A stretch of 64,000 nucleotides of DNA from PHBD01 sp964578535 (GTDB lineage Bacteria; Desulfobacterota; Syntrophia; Syntrophales; PHBD01): assembly GCA_964578535.1 (NCBI GenBank), contig CAZODI010000015.1, positions 8,657 to 72,656 on the forward strand. The letters run 5' to 3'. The notes under the pieces are model-generated. The model was given only the letters and a program-made list of their open reading frames with translations, ran no database searches and was not told where the DNA came from. Both the position numbers and the translations under genes were made by a program. Positions 1 to 7,639 of the stretch are shown here, one piece after another; position 1 is the stretch's first letter; the number at the start of each line of letters is the position of its first letter.

Positions 1-242
1 TGAATTCTCTGGACGAGGTCCTGGACGACCCGCAGGTTCGTCACAGGGGGCTCTGGTTTCAGGCGCTCAAGCCCGGAAACGGCGAGATCCTGCAGCAGGC
101 ATTTCCCATCAGGGTTTCCGGGGAGCAGCCCGGCTGGAGAACGCCACCGCCGGCATTGGGGGAGCACACGGACGAGTTGCTGGAGGCCATGCGGATTGAC
201 ACCCGATCGAGAATCGATCTGAGGAAACGCGGCATAATATGA
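1..242 (+). CDS. CaiB/BaiF family CoA-transferase, C-terminal end
   Basis: This is the last 79 codons of a gene that enters from the left edge, stopping at TGA 240-242. The translation begins NSLDEVLDDPQVRHRG and continues with a glycine/proline-rich segment and GEHTDELL near the end. That order (LDEVLxDPQ, then PxxLGEHTxELL) is typical of the C-terminus of class III CoA-transferases, which move CoA between carboxylic acids. Substrate cannot be inferred from the tail. An acid carrier (AtoE) lies downstream, so carboxylate activation is a plausible context, but a promoter and a terminator lie between the two genes. Confidence 0.8.
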   Translation, partial: NSLDEVLDDPQVRHRGLWFQALKPGNGEILQQAFPIRVSGEQPGWRTPPPALGEHTDELLEAMRIDTRSRIDLRKRGII

Positions 243-294
243 TGATGAACAAGAGAGCCGATGGAAGCGACACGCTGTCAATCGGTGTTTGTCT

Positions 295-324
295 TTGACA
301 AGTATAGGTGTTTTTTGATATAAA
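295..324 (+). promoter_or_regulatory. Sigma-70-type promoter ahead of the atoE leader
   Basis: TTGACA (295-300) and TATAAA (319-324) are separated by 18 bp. The predicted transcript starts near 331, about 160 nt before the AtoE start codon, leaving room for the leader ORF and terminator at 368-423. Confidence 0.6.
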
Positions 325-367
325 CCGTGCGCATCACCATCAAGAATTCATCCTGGAGGAAGAAGCG

Positions 368-406
368 ATGGTGTTTTCAAGGGGCGAACTCCGACTTCCG
401 TACTGA
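368..406 (+). CDS. Possible 12-residue leader peptide upstream of atoE
   Basis: A GGAGGA box (355-360) sits 7 nt before ATG 368, which opens a 12-codon ORF (MVFSRGELRLPY) ending at TGA 404-406. The ORF covers the whole left arm and loop of the terminator hairpin at 387-416 and stops where the right arm begins. A ribosome translating it would therefore stop the hairpin forming. There is no run of one amino acid as in classical biosynthetic attenuators, so the signal, if any, is unknown. It could also be chance. Confidence 0.35.
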   Translation: MVFSRGELRLPY

Positions 407-423
407 AGTTGGAGTTTTTTTTT
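387..423 (+). terminator. Intrinsic terminator or attenuator between promoter and atoE
   Basis: A 12-bp stem (387-398 with 405-416, one G-T pair) with a 6-nt loop is followed by an uninterrupted T tract (415-423). It lies downstream of the 295-324 promoter and upstream of the AtoE ribosome binding site. It could terminate the upstream CoA-transferase transcript or attenuate atoE. Confidence 0.7.
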
Positions 424-491
424 GAGAAACGCCCTGCCTGTCCGGGGGGCTGCCTTTCTCATGTTCTGTTCTTTCAATAAGGAGGTGTTCT

Positions 492-1847
492 ATGATTCGT
501 AAGCTGGCCGGTTTTTTCACCTACGTCATGAGGCATTTCCTTCCGGATGCCTACCTGTTCGCCATTCTCCTGACGTTCCTGACAGCCATCCTGGCCCTTC
601 TTTTCGCCGGGGCTGACTTCATGAAGGTCATCACGACCTGGGGGAAGGGTGTCTACGGGATCCTCGCCTTCACCATGCAGATGATCCTGGTCCTGGTTAC
701 GGGGTACTGCCTGGCCCTGACCCCACCCGTCAAGAAGGTCCTGGACTGGGTGGCCTCTCTGGCGACAACGCCTGTCAAGGGGGCCATGATCACCGCCTTT
801 GTCGGGAGCTTCGGCGGCCTGATCAACTGGGGATTCGGCCTCATCATCGGCGGCTTCCTGGCCCTGGAAATCGCCCGCAGGCAAAGAAAATCCGACTTTC
901 CGCTCCTGATCGCCGGCGCCTACAGCGGCCTTTGCATCTGGCACATGGGCTTCTCCGGCTCCATCCCCCTCCTCCTGGCCACGGCAAAGCATCCCCAGAA
1001 CCTGATCGAGAAAGCCACGGGCGCAGTCACGCCGATATCGGATACCCTTCTGGCCCACTGGAACCTGATCCCGGCGCTCCTCCTCCTCTTCACGATTCCC
1101 ATTCTCTTCTACTTCATGCACCCCAAGGAGGAGGAGACCCAGACGATCACGGAGGAAAGGGTGAAAGAGCTCCTGGGAGAGACGGTCCACGTCGAGAAGC
1201 CTGCCAGCCCGACCATGGCGGAGCGGGTGGACCACAGCTACGTCATCAATTTCATCTTTGCGGCGATGGGCCTGATCTACCTCTACAGCCATTTCTCTGC
1301 GAAGGGGCTGGACCTGAACCTGGACATCGTCATCTTCACGTTCTTCATGCTCGGTGTGATCCTCCACGGAAAGCCCATCAACTATGTCAAGGCCATGAAC
1401 CAGGCCATCCGCTCCTGCGGCGGCATCGCGCTTCAGTTTCCCCTCTACGGCGGCATTATGGGGATGATGATCGGCACCGGTCTGGCCAAGATCATCGCCG
1501 GGTGGTTCGTGTCCTTCTCCACGGCGGAGACCTTCTACATGTTCCAGTTCTGGGGAGCCGGCATCATTAACGTGTTCGTGCCTTCGGGCGGCGGCCAGTG
1601 GGCCGTTCAGGGGCCCATCACCGTCGAGGCGGCGAAGATGATGAACATCGACATGGTGAAATCGGCCATGATGGTGGCCTGGGGCGATCAGTGGACCAAT
1701 GCGATCCAGCCCTTCTGGGCACTGCCTCTCCTTGGCCTGGCGGGTCTCTCCGCCAAGGACATCATGGGCTATACGACCATGGTTCTCATCTGGATCGGTG
1801 TCGTGCTGTCCGTCTTTGCCCTCATGATGGGGTTCGGTGTAATTTAA
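492..1847 (+). CDS. atoE: AtoE-family short-chain fatty acid transporter
   Basis: The 451-residue product is an integral membrane carrier of the AtoE (SCFA_trans) family, thought to import short-chain fatty acids. The start is fixed by AAGGAGG 5 nt upstream. The family pattern is clear: an N-terminal helix pair (YVMRHFLPDAYLFAILLTF), a conserved GGLINWGFGLIIGG stretch near residue 110, an HMGFSGSIPL motif near residue 155, about ten hydrophobic segments and a short cytosolic charged loop near residue 215. Length matches the usual 440-460 residues. It fits acid-oxidising or acid-producing metabolism, together with the CoA-transferase end upstream. Regulation may run through the leader terminator at 387-423. 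A strong terminator closes the unit at 1875-1906. Confidence 0.92.
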   Translation: MIRKLAGFFTYVMRHFLPDAYLFAILLTFLTAILALLFAGADFMKVITTWGKGVYGILAFTMQMILVLVTGYCLALTPPVKKVLDWVASLATTPVKGAMITAFVGSFGGLINWGFGLIIGGFLALEIARRQRKSDFPLLIAGAYSGLCIWHMGFSGSIPLLLATAKHPQNLIEKATGAVTPISDTLLAHWNLIPALLLLFTIPILFYFMHPKEEETQTITEERVKELLGETVHVEKPASPTMAERVDHSYVINFIFAAMGLIYLYSHFSAKGLDLNLDIVIFTFFMLGVILHGKPINYVKAMNQAIRSCGGIALQFPLYGGIMGMMIGTGLAKIIAGWFVSFSTAETFYMFQFWGAGIINVFVPSGGGQWAVQGPITVEAAKMMNIDMVKSAMMVAWGDQWTNAIQPFWALPLLGLAGLSAKDIMGYTTMVLIWIGVVLSVFALMMGFGVI

Positions 1848-1874
1848 TCGGGGTGAAATATTCCTGAAAGACAA

Positions 1875-1906
1875 GGGCCGTCCGGCATTGCCGGGCGGCC
1901 CTTTTT
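1875..1906 (+). terminator. Intrinsic terminator after atoE
   Basis: An 11-bp GC-rich stem (1875-1885 with 1891-1901, one G-T pair), a CATTG loop and five T residues, 28 nt after the atoE stop. Confidence 0.9.
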
Positions 1907-2052
1907 ATCGGCACATTCCGCCCGTCGGACCGACTCCGATCCGGAGCATCCTTGTCGCCCGATGCATCTTTGCGAAGATTGCGGATTGAAATGATGGTGC
2001 ATGGGAGCACAATCACCTCCGTACAGAGAACATGGGAAGGGAGGTGATGACC

Positions 2053-2190
2053 ATGATGAGGATGAAAGAAAGAGCGGCACGCGAAGAGCCTCGCCTCGCC
2101 GGCGCCCGGGAACTGGTACCGGTCAGGGATAAGGCCCTGGTGCGCGGTATTACCATCGCCGATGTGCTCGGCAGGTTCATGCGGGGTTGA
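2053..2190 (+). CDS. Small hypothetical protein, 45 aa
   Basis: A short arginine-rich ORF. ATG 2053 is 8 nt after a GGGAGGTG ribosome binding site; two earlier in-frame ATG/GTG codons are too close to that site. The product begins MMRMKERAAREE and ends ITIADVLGRFMRG. No domain is recognised and there is no signal peptide or membrane segment. It stands alone between the atoE terminator and the convergent zinc-ribbon gene. The good ribosome binding site is the only real support. Confidence 0.4.
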   Translation: MMRMKERAAREEPRLAGARELVPVRDKALVRGITIADVLGRFMRG

Positions 2191-2211
2191 GTTGCGGGTG
2201 ACGGATCCCCG

Positions 2212-3459
2212 TTACAGAAATCCGCCAAACGTGAGGGCCCGCCGGTCCACTGCAAGCCCCATGGCGGCGTGGACCAGCTCGTTCTGCTTCAGGATGAACG
2301 GGTGGTAGATCAGCCGGTATTCCCCGGGGTGGATCCTGATGTCCTGCAGTCCGGCCAGGAACATCCGCTTGTTCGCCACGATATTGGCCATCGTGATCGG
2401 AATGGTCTCGAAGGCCTCAGACATCGGCAGGGTGACCGGGTGGGCCGGGATCTTCGGCAGAACATCCAGCTCCTTCCCCTCCGGCTGGAAGATTGTCATT
2501 TGTCGGGCCCAGCGAATGAAGAGGGCCGGATTCACCTTGAAGGCGGGAGACCAGAAATGGACAGGAGTCGCCTCCAGGGCTGGAGTTGCCACCCTCGGGA
2601 GATTGCCCAGGCGGATCAGGTCGGCAATGGAATCCATGGGGATCCCTTCGAATCGAGCCGTCAGGCGCCAGAAAGGAAGGTACAGGAATGGCTCGGAGGG
2701 GCTTTCCAGGCAGCCGAACGGGACGGGTTGGAATTCCGCTCCGTTGCAACTCCAGGCGGAGTTGCAGTTCCGGCAGGTCATGACCAGGGCGTCCCTTTCC
2801 CCCTCCATGTCCCAGCCGCAATAGGGGCAAAGGGTTGAAACGAAACGGACATTCCAGGGGGTGGCAGCGGGGAGACAGGAAAGGGCATCCCGGAATTCCT
2901 CTTGGCAATTGGGGAACGGTTTCCGGAGGATCGCGTCACACAGGCGGTCTCCCTCCAGGTATGCGGGTGTATATATAATGCTGACCGTTTCGCCGATGTA
3001 GGCCTGGTCGGCCAGGCGGGTCGGGCGGCCGTCGGTGTCGAATCGGGGCGCCGCCTCCCTGGGCAGGCGTCCTGTTGCGAGGAACCGGCCTTCCGTCTTG
3101 TCGCTCACGAAACGGAGCTTCATGGCCTGGGGACGGAGACCCAGCGATGCCGGAGGTCCGGCCGCGTCAAGGGCCAGGATGTTCGTATCCACGAAGCGCT
3201 GTTGAAAATCGAGGTCGGCCATCCGGTAGGCCAGCCCCTTGAGCCGCCAATAGGGAATGAAAAGTATTTCCCTGCCCGGGAGGGGAGGAGGAGGAATGTA
3301 ATACCGGAAAGGCCCTGCCGAGGCCAAATAGAGCTTCGTCCGGCAGTACCCGCAAAGAAAAAGGCGCTCCGTCTCGTCCAGGATGACGGGAGCCCCGCAC
3401 TGCGGGCACTGCTGCTCGATCTGCCAGGCCCCCTGGGCATTGTAAGAGTTTGAGATCAT
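2212..3459 (-). CDS. Conserved hypothetical protein with two zinc ribbons
   Basis: The 415-residue soluble protein has an N-terminal zinc ribbon (CPQC near residue 18 paired with CGYC near residue 36) and a second one in the middle (CPYC paired with CRNC, around residues 205-230). Between and after them are tryptophan/tyrosine-rich segments such as ILFIPYWRLKGL and FLYLPFWRL, an internally repeated pattern suggesting two related halves, each a zinc ribbon followed by a beta-rich module. No catalytic motif is recognised. There is no convincing Shine-Dalgarno before the ATG. It stands alone, convergent with the small ORF at 2053. Function unknown; a metal-stabilised binding or assembly protein is a guess. 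Confidence 0.75.
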   Translation of the reverse strand: MISNSYNAQGAWQIEQQCPQCGAPVILDETERLFLCGYCRTKLYLASAGPFRYYIPPPPLPGREILFIPYWRLKGLAYRMADLDFQQRFVDTNILALDAAGPPASLGLRPQAMKLRFVSDKTEGRFLATGRLPREAAPRFDTDGRPTRLADQAYIGETVSIIYTPAYLEGDRLCDAILRKPFPNCQEEFRDALSCLPAATPWNVRFVSTLCPYCGWDMEGERDALVMTCRNCNSAWSCNGAEFQPVPFGCLESPSEPFLYLPFWRLTARFEGIPMDSIADLIRLGNLPRVATPALEATPVHFWSPAFKVNPALFIRWARQMTIFQPEGKELDVLPKIPAHPVTLPMSEAFETIPITMANIVANKRMFLAGLQDIRIHPGEYRLIYHPFILKQNELVHAAMGLAVDRRALTFGGFL

Positions 3460-3640
3460 CAGGTGTAAAAAAATGAAAAGAAGGCTGTTTCAGGGGCGTG
3501 AAACGCACCCCAGGCGCACCCAAAAGACACGTTTTGCAACCTACCCGAAGCCGGAATAGAATGTAAGGAAAAAATCACGGGGGGGGCAGGCCCCGGCCGC
3601 CGTCCACCCCCGGGGCTCTTCATGCGTCAGGTGGAAACGG

Positions 3641-3973
3641 TCCCAAATGCAGAAAGGACGCTTCCACCGCAAATAAGAGACGCTCTTCATCACGCTTGCC
3701 CTGGAAGAGGTGCTCTCGAAGCGGCGCATTCTGGAAATCTGCCTGAACATCATCGAATGAGGCGAGGGAGTCTGCGGCCCGGCGCCGGCGTCCCGCCATT
3801 GCTTCGCCTGGGAACCCGACGAGCCGACAGAGATGGAATGCGCGCTCCTCGCTTCCATCATCGCCTGCATAAATGACGGATGGAAGCAGGACCCGCTGTT
3901 GAACCTCCGTCGCGGCTGGCGTTCGTTTCTGGAACGGATTGTCCGGAAGATGCCTTTGAAGGATATTCCCTGA
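3641..3973 (+). pseudogene. Decayed peptidoglycan glycosyltransferase (MtgA/GT51-like) remnant
   Basis: In one frame the strand reads SQMQKGRFHRK, a TAA stop (3674-3676), then ETLFITLALEEVLSKRRILEI, then CLNIIE, a TGA (3758-3760), GEGVCG and ALLASIIACIND, ending at TGA 3971. LALE..LSKRRILEIYLNxIEWGxGxxG is the signature of GT51 glycosyltransferases (monofunctional transglycosylase or PBP N-domain). The TGA replaces the conserved Trp of IEWG by one base change (TGG to TGA). The segment between GRF and ETLF, which should carry the catalytic STITQQ-type core, is missing. The gene therefore has two stops and an internal deletion. No intact copy is in the window. Confidence 0.7.
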
Positions 3974-4006
3974 CGGTCCGGCCGCCCGCGTCTGCCACCC
4001 GCGCCG

Positions 4007-5599
4007 TCAGCGGGCGGGGCGGAGTGACCGGATGAACTCCGCCTGGTCCCGGGGGATGTGGCTGCCGCGGTAGATGATCGCACCGCCGGCATCGATGCCC
4101 ACGATATGCGGCAGACCCGAGATCCCGTAGAGTTGCTCCGTCACTTTCCCGTCCCGGTCGAGAAGGATCTCGTAGGTCATCCCCATGCTTCTCTTCGACC
4201 GCTCGATGATCTCTTCGAACTGTTTGTAGTTCACGGCCAGGACGACCACGTCGTCGTTTTTCGCAGACTCGTGCAGCCGGATCACGTCCGGCACCTCCTT
4301 CATGCAGGTGACGCACCACGTCGCAAAGAACACGAGGACCACCCCTTTCCTGCCCCGATAGCTGCTCAACGTGAGCCGTGAGCCCGTCAGTGTCGAAAGT
4401 GTGAAGTCCGGCGCCGGCTTTCCTGCCGATCCTTTTCGAACGTCCGTCCTTTCCGAGGGCGCGGGGGGCTTCACGGCCCCGGGTGCCGGGGGCGTTATCG
4501 CCTGCGGCTGCCGCGGAGGCGCGGCGGGAGACGCAGTTGTCGGGGCGGATTCCGGGCCGGCCGGCCGGACGGCGGTCATCGGTCCGGTCGGAGAGGCCGC
4601 TTCCCCTCGCGGCGGTGTTTCCGTCTTCGCCGGGAGACCTGAGGCCGGAGCACTCCCTGCGGCTCCTTCCTGCCGAGCCTGCTTTTCCCGCGCCTCGCCC
4701 TTCGCCACGGCGTCTCTTCGCTCCGACACCTGCGGTGGAGCCGTCCCGGCCTTTTCGACGGGAGCGGCCTCCGGAATGACGGCAGGCGAGACCGGCCCGG
4801 CCGGCTCGGGAACCGCCACCGCCCCGGATCCGGCAAGCAGGCCCGTCAGGCTCGGGAAGTTCGTGTGCTGGCCGACGAAAACGAAGAGGAGCGTCGATGC
4901 CAGGATGATCAGGAAGGCAAAGCCCTTTTGAATGGCGACCATCCAGGCGCCGGCCCGGGGCAGCATGACGAGGAAGCCCGTGAACATCCCCGCGACAAGG
5001 ATCAGCGCCCCCTGCCCGAGGCCGAACAGGAACAGGAGAGCCCCTCCCTTCACGATCTGCAGTGCGTAATCAAGTCCCTGGGCCTTCTGCAGGGTCAGGG
5101 CGATCGTTCCGAGGGCCACCGCCAGGATCGGCCCGGTGCAAGGGCCGACGATCAGGCCGCTCACCCCGCCCAGCACCAGCGCCCCCGGAATCCCCTTGCG
5201 GTCGGCCGACTTCGCCTGGAGCCCGGCGAGGAAGCGGGGAGTCGGGAAATAGAAGACATCCAGGAGAAACAGACCCATCAGTAGGAAATACAGGGCAATC
5301 CCGTAGAGGATCCAGCCGTTTCCCATGATGGAGCCGAAGGTGCCGCCCACGGCCGCCACGATTGCCCCCATGACGGCGTACACAATCGCCATGCCGGTCA
5401 CGATGGAGAGGCTGAGCAGAAACACCCGCCAGCGGCTGGCGCCCGCCTGGTTGCCGATGTAGCCGATCGTCAGCGGGAGAACCGGATAGGTGCAGGGTGT
5501 CAGCGAGGCGAGGACCCCGCCCCCGAACATGAAGAAGAAGACGGTGATAGAGCCCTGGCGAAAGGCCTGCTCCATGAGATGTTGAATCTGCTCGATCAT
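4007..5599 (-). CDS. DsbD/CcdA-type transmembrane thiol transporter fused to a thioredoxin domain
   Basis: The 530-residue inner-membrane protein moves reducing equivalents from cytoplasmic thioredoxin to the periplasm. Residues 20-245 form the CcdA/DsbD helical domain with the two redox cysteines in SLTPCTYPVLPL (Cys36) and VGPCTGPILA (Cys154). A proline/alanine-rich linker of about 140 residues follows (about 255-395), then a TlpA/ResA-like thioredoxin domain with WCVTC (Cys429/Cys432) and a cis-proline in SGLPHIVG. Unlike E. coli DsbD it has no N-terminal alpha domain. ATG 5599 is preferred over an in-frame GTG 24 nt upstream because GGGGAGA lies 9 nt before it. The next gene upstream encodes an exported CPHC thioredoxin, a likely partner in cytochrome c or periplasmic disulfide reduction. 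Confidence 0.88.
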   Translation of the reverse strand: MIEQIQHLMEQAFRQGSITVFFFMFGGGVLASLTPCTYPVLPLTIGYIGNQAGASRWRVFLLSLSIVTGMAIVYAVMGAIVAAVGGTFGSIMGNGWILYGIALYFLLMGLFLLDVFYFPTPRFLAGLQAKSADRKGIPGALVLGGVSGLIVGPCTGPILAVALGTIALTLQKAQGLDYALQIVKGGALLFLFGLGQGALILVAGMFTGFLVMLPRAGAWMVAIQKGFAFLIILASTLLFVFVGQHTNFPSLTGLLAGSGAVAVPEPAGPVSPAVIPEAAPVEKAGTAPPQVSERRDAVAKGEAREKQARQEGAAGSAPASGLPAKTETPPRGEAASPTGPMTAVRPAGPESAPTTASPAAPPRQPQAITPPAPGAVKPPAPSERTDVRKGSAGKPAPDFTLSTLTGSRLTLSSYRGRKGVVLVFFATWCVTCMKEVPDVIRLHESAKNDDVVVLAVNYKQFEEIIERSKRSMGMTYEILLDRDGKVTEQLYGISGLPHIVGIDAGGAIIYRGSHIPRDQAEFIRSLRPAR

Positions 5600-5662
5600 A
5601 ACTCGGTGTCTCCCCGGGGGCACGCCGGGAACATCCCGCTCGCGGGCCGGCGGTAACTGCCG

Positions 5663-6280
5663 CTACGGCCGGAAGCCGGACAGCCGAAGGATTTCCTGGA
5701 GGAAAGCCGCGGCGTCTTCAAAACCGCCCTCCTCCCAGTAGAACTTCCCCAGCGGTCCCTCTCCGCGCAGCCTCAGGCCTACGAAGGTCGGCGTGCCTCT
5801 GGCCCCGAAGCGCCCCGATATCTCCATGGACTTGTCCGGGAAAAGCGGGAAAGGCGTGTCGTACCGATTCCGGAACATCTCCACTTCAAAAGCCGTGTTC
5901 GACACCCCGATTCCGATCATCTTGACCCTGGGGCCCTGCGGTGGCTGCTTCTCCATTTCCCTGTACAGATCATTAACCCGGCTTGCCATCCGTTGGCAAT
6001 GGGGACAGTAAAGACTGAAGATCTCGACGATCAGGACATCTGCATCGATCTCGCCGAGACGGAAACCGCCGGGACCGGAAACGCCCAGATACGTCTTTCC
6101 CGCCGCCTGGTCCGGCACCGGAAGCTCTATGGAAAGGAGGTCCGGCTCCGTCGCGGAGCCGGGCATCCGCGCCTCCGGGAAGGAGGAGAATCCCGCGGCA
6201 CTGTTGGCCGGGTGATCCAGGAAGATGAACAGGGCCCAGAAAAGGACCAGTACGGAGACTTTCGCCAGGCCGGTTTTCAT
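5663..6280 (-). CDS. Exported thioredoxin-fold protein with CPHC motif
   Basis: The 205-residue protein has an N-terminal signal peptide (MKTGLAKVSVLVLFWALFIF, cleavage near residue 28) and a thioredoxin-like domain. The redox motif is FSLYCPHCQRM near residue 95, and a cis-proline is in RGTPTFVGL near residue 167. CPHC is the DsbA/DsbG-type dithiol, so it may be a periplasmic oxidoreductase; the domain is short for DsbA and lacks an obvious helical insertion, so it is closer to TlpA-like proteins. It lies 64 nt upstream of the DsbD-thioredoxin gene on the same strand and is probably reduced by it. Confidence 0.8.
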   Translation of the reverse strand: MKTGLAKVSVLVLFWALFIFLDHPANSAAGFSSFPEARMPGSATEPDLLSIELPVPDQAAGKTYLGVSGPGGFRLGEIDADVLIVEIFSLYCPHCQRMASRVNDLYREMEKQPPQGPRVKMIGIGVSNTAFEVEMFRNRYDTPFPLFPDKSMEISGRFGARGTPTFVGLRLRGEGPLGKFYWEEGGFEDAAAFLQEILRLSGFRP

Positions 6281-6429
6281 GATTCATCCTCTTTCCGGGA
6301 GTCGTTTTGAGCGGGAAGCCCGTCCGCATCCGTAACCATATGCCGGTCGGGACCCGGACGGAAGCCGCCTGCTCTTCTTCCGGCGGCCTTTCCGCCCGGC
6401 CTTCCTGCCTGCGGACCTTGGAGAAAAAA

Positions 6430-6453
6430 AGCCCCCGGCTCGGGCCGGGGGCT
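6430..6453 (-). terminator. Bidirectional intrinsic terminator
   Basis: A 10-bp stem AGCCCCCGGC / GCCGGGGGCT with a TCGG loop has A7 on the left and T5 on the right, so it works on both strands. It ends the minus-strand gene at 6477-6893. Confidence 0.88.
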
Positions 6454-6476
6454 TTTTCCGATGGTCCGATTCATTG

Positions 6477-6893
6477 TTACGGACCCGTATAGGGCGTACC
6501 GAGCAGCTGCTTGTACATTTCTGCCTCCCACTGCTTCGTCCAGGCCTGCTTCCAGGACCTGTCGGCGCCCATGATTTCGAGCTTCTCCGCGACGATGGAT
6601 TTCAGACTCATGTTGGCCATTCCGGTAATCCTCGCCGTCTGATTGATGTGCCGGGCCATGATCCCTCGATCCAGGTTCGGGACGAAGTAGTACTCGCCCT
6701 TCGCTGCATCCACCAGGAGCACGAACACGTTCTCGGCCGCGATCACCGGGTCTTCCTGGCCGACCGGACAAAGCTTGCCCTGGGTCACGCAGTTGAACCC
6801 CTGGATCGAACCGACGTATTGCGCCCCCACCGCATAGACCGGAGCCGCCACGATCGCCAGCGCGATCAGCATCGGTACAAAGAATCTCTTCAT
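6477..6893 (-). CDS. Small exported hypothetical protein, 138 aa
   Basis: The product has a clear Sec signal peptide (MKRFFVPMLIALAIVAAPVYA, cleavage after AYA near residue 22) and a mature domain of about 115 residues. The mature part has two cysteines close together (FNCVTQGKLCPVG), then a beta-rich stretch (NVFVLLVDAAKGEYYFVPNLDRG) and an ARHINQTARITG segment that resembles an OB-like fold. AGGAGGAAG lies upstream of the ATG. It stands as its own unit with a terminator immediately downstream. The Cys pair suggests a disulfide or metal/haem site, which would fit the neighbouring thiol-redox genes, but the function is not recognised. Confidence 0.75.
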   Translation of the reverse strand: MKRFFVPMLIALAIVAAPVYAVGAQYVGSIQGFNCVTQGKLCPVGQEDPVIAAENVFVLLVDAAKGEYYFVPNLDRGIMARHINQTARITGMANMSLKSIVAEKLEIMGADRSWKQAWTKQWEAEMYKQLLGTPYTGP

Positions 6894-7120
6894 CTTATCT
6901 TCCTCCTTTTCTTTTTTTTATGGTTCATGACCGTCTCTCAAACCGCTGCTTCGCGAAAGTCCTTGCGCACCTCCCTTCTATCGTCCCGTAACGATCAGCT
7001 GATTGGGGTCACCTCGAATTCTGGTCCGTTCCATTCGCTTCATCGCGATTCGTCTTCCGTACAATATGTTTAAGTCCACAACCCTGCCTGATTTGCCGAC
7101 CTTTCGGCATGAGCCCCGAT

Positions 7121-7417
7121 CTACCGCTCGTCCGGATCGAAGAGCGTGCTGAAGGAGATTTCATGCTGCTCCTTCAGCAGGCTCATCGCCCCCCGCAGGA
7201 CCCTGAAACTCCTCGATTTCATGTGTTTCTTCAGATCCGCCTGACTGGCCCACTCTTCCAGGAGGCAAAGTCTGTTTTCGTCCTCCACGTTCTGCCAGAG
7301 ATCGCACCGCCTGCACCCCTGTTCGGTCCGTATCGACTCGATCAGGGACATCAGCGTCTGCGTGAGCTCCCGGTGCTTGTCCGGACTGATGTGCATGCGT
7401 ACGATCGTTGTAATCAT
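7121..7417 (-). CDS. Antibiotic-biosynthesis-monooxygenase (ABM) fold protein
   Basis: The 98-residue protein has the ABM-domain pattern: MITTIVRMHISPDKHREL at the N-terminus, a central GCRRCDLWQNVEDENRLCLLEEW and SQADLKKHMKSRSFRVL. These ferredoxin-like dimers include quinol monooxygenases such as YgiN and haem-degrading enzymes; the exact reaction cannot be read from sequence. Start ATG 7417 is chosen over an upstream in-frame start at 7468 because GAGGGTGG precedes it and homology begins there. It is a single gene between the exported protein and the sigma-54 activator. In an anaerobe it may serve quinone handling under oxidative stress, but that is speculative. Confidence 0.78.
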   Translation of the reverse strand: MITTIVRMHISPDKHRELTQTLMSLIESIRTEQGCRRCDLWQNVEDENRLCLLEEWASQADLKKHMKSRSFRVLRGAMSLLKEQHEISFSTLFDPDER

Positions 7418-7639
7418 GACCACCCTCGGAGCAAGGAGTCTGCCAACATTCGCGAAGATCGGCGGCATGGATATTCATTAGTAAATACAGATACATCCAT
7501 CTCAGAGGCCTGCGTGACCCGGTTCGTCTCCCCTCGGGCCGGACCTCAGCATTTGGTGGGGCCTCACGGTATTGAGGGCACCGGTGTGGCGTAACCGTAC
7601 CGGAGGGTTGCCGCATCGGATGGATGCCGCCTTTCGGCC

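Noticed and set aside
474..1874. Long open frame on the minus strand of atoE
   Set aside because: It is an antisense shadow of the GC-rich atoE gene; the translation is rich in His, Asp, Gly and Arg, has no motif, and atoE itself is unambiguous.
5600..5623. GTG start eight codons upstream for the DsbD-like protein
   Set aside because: No ribosome binding site precedes it, while ATG 5599 has GGGGAGA at good spacing.
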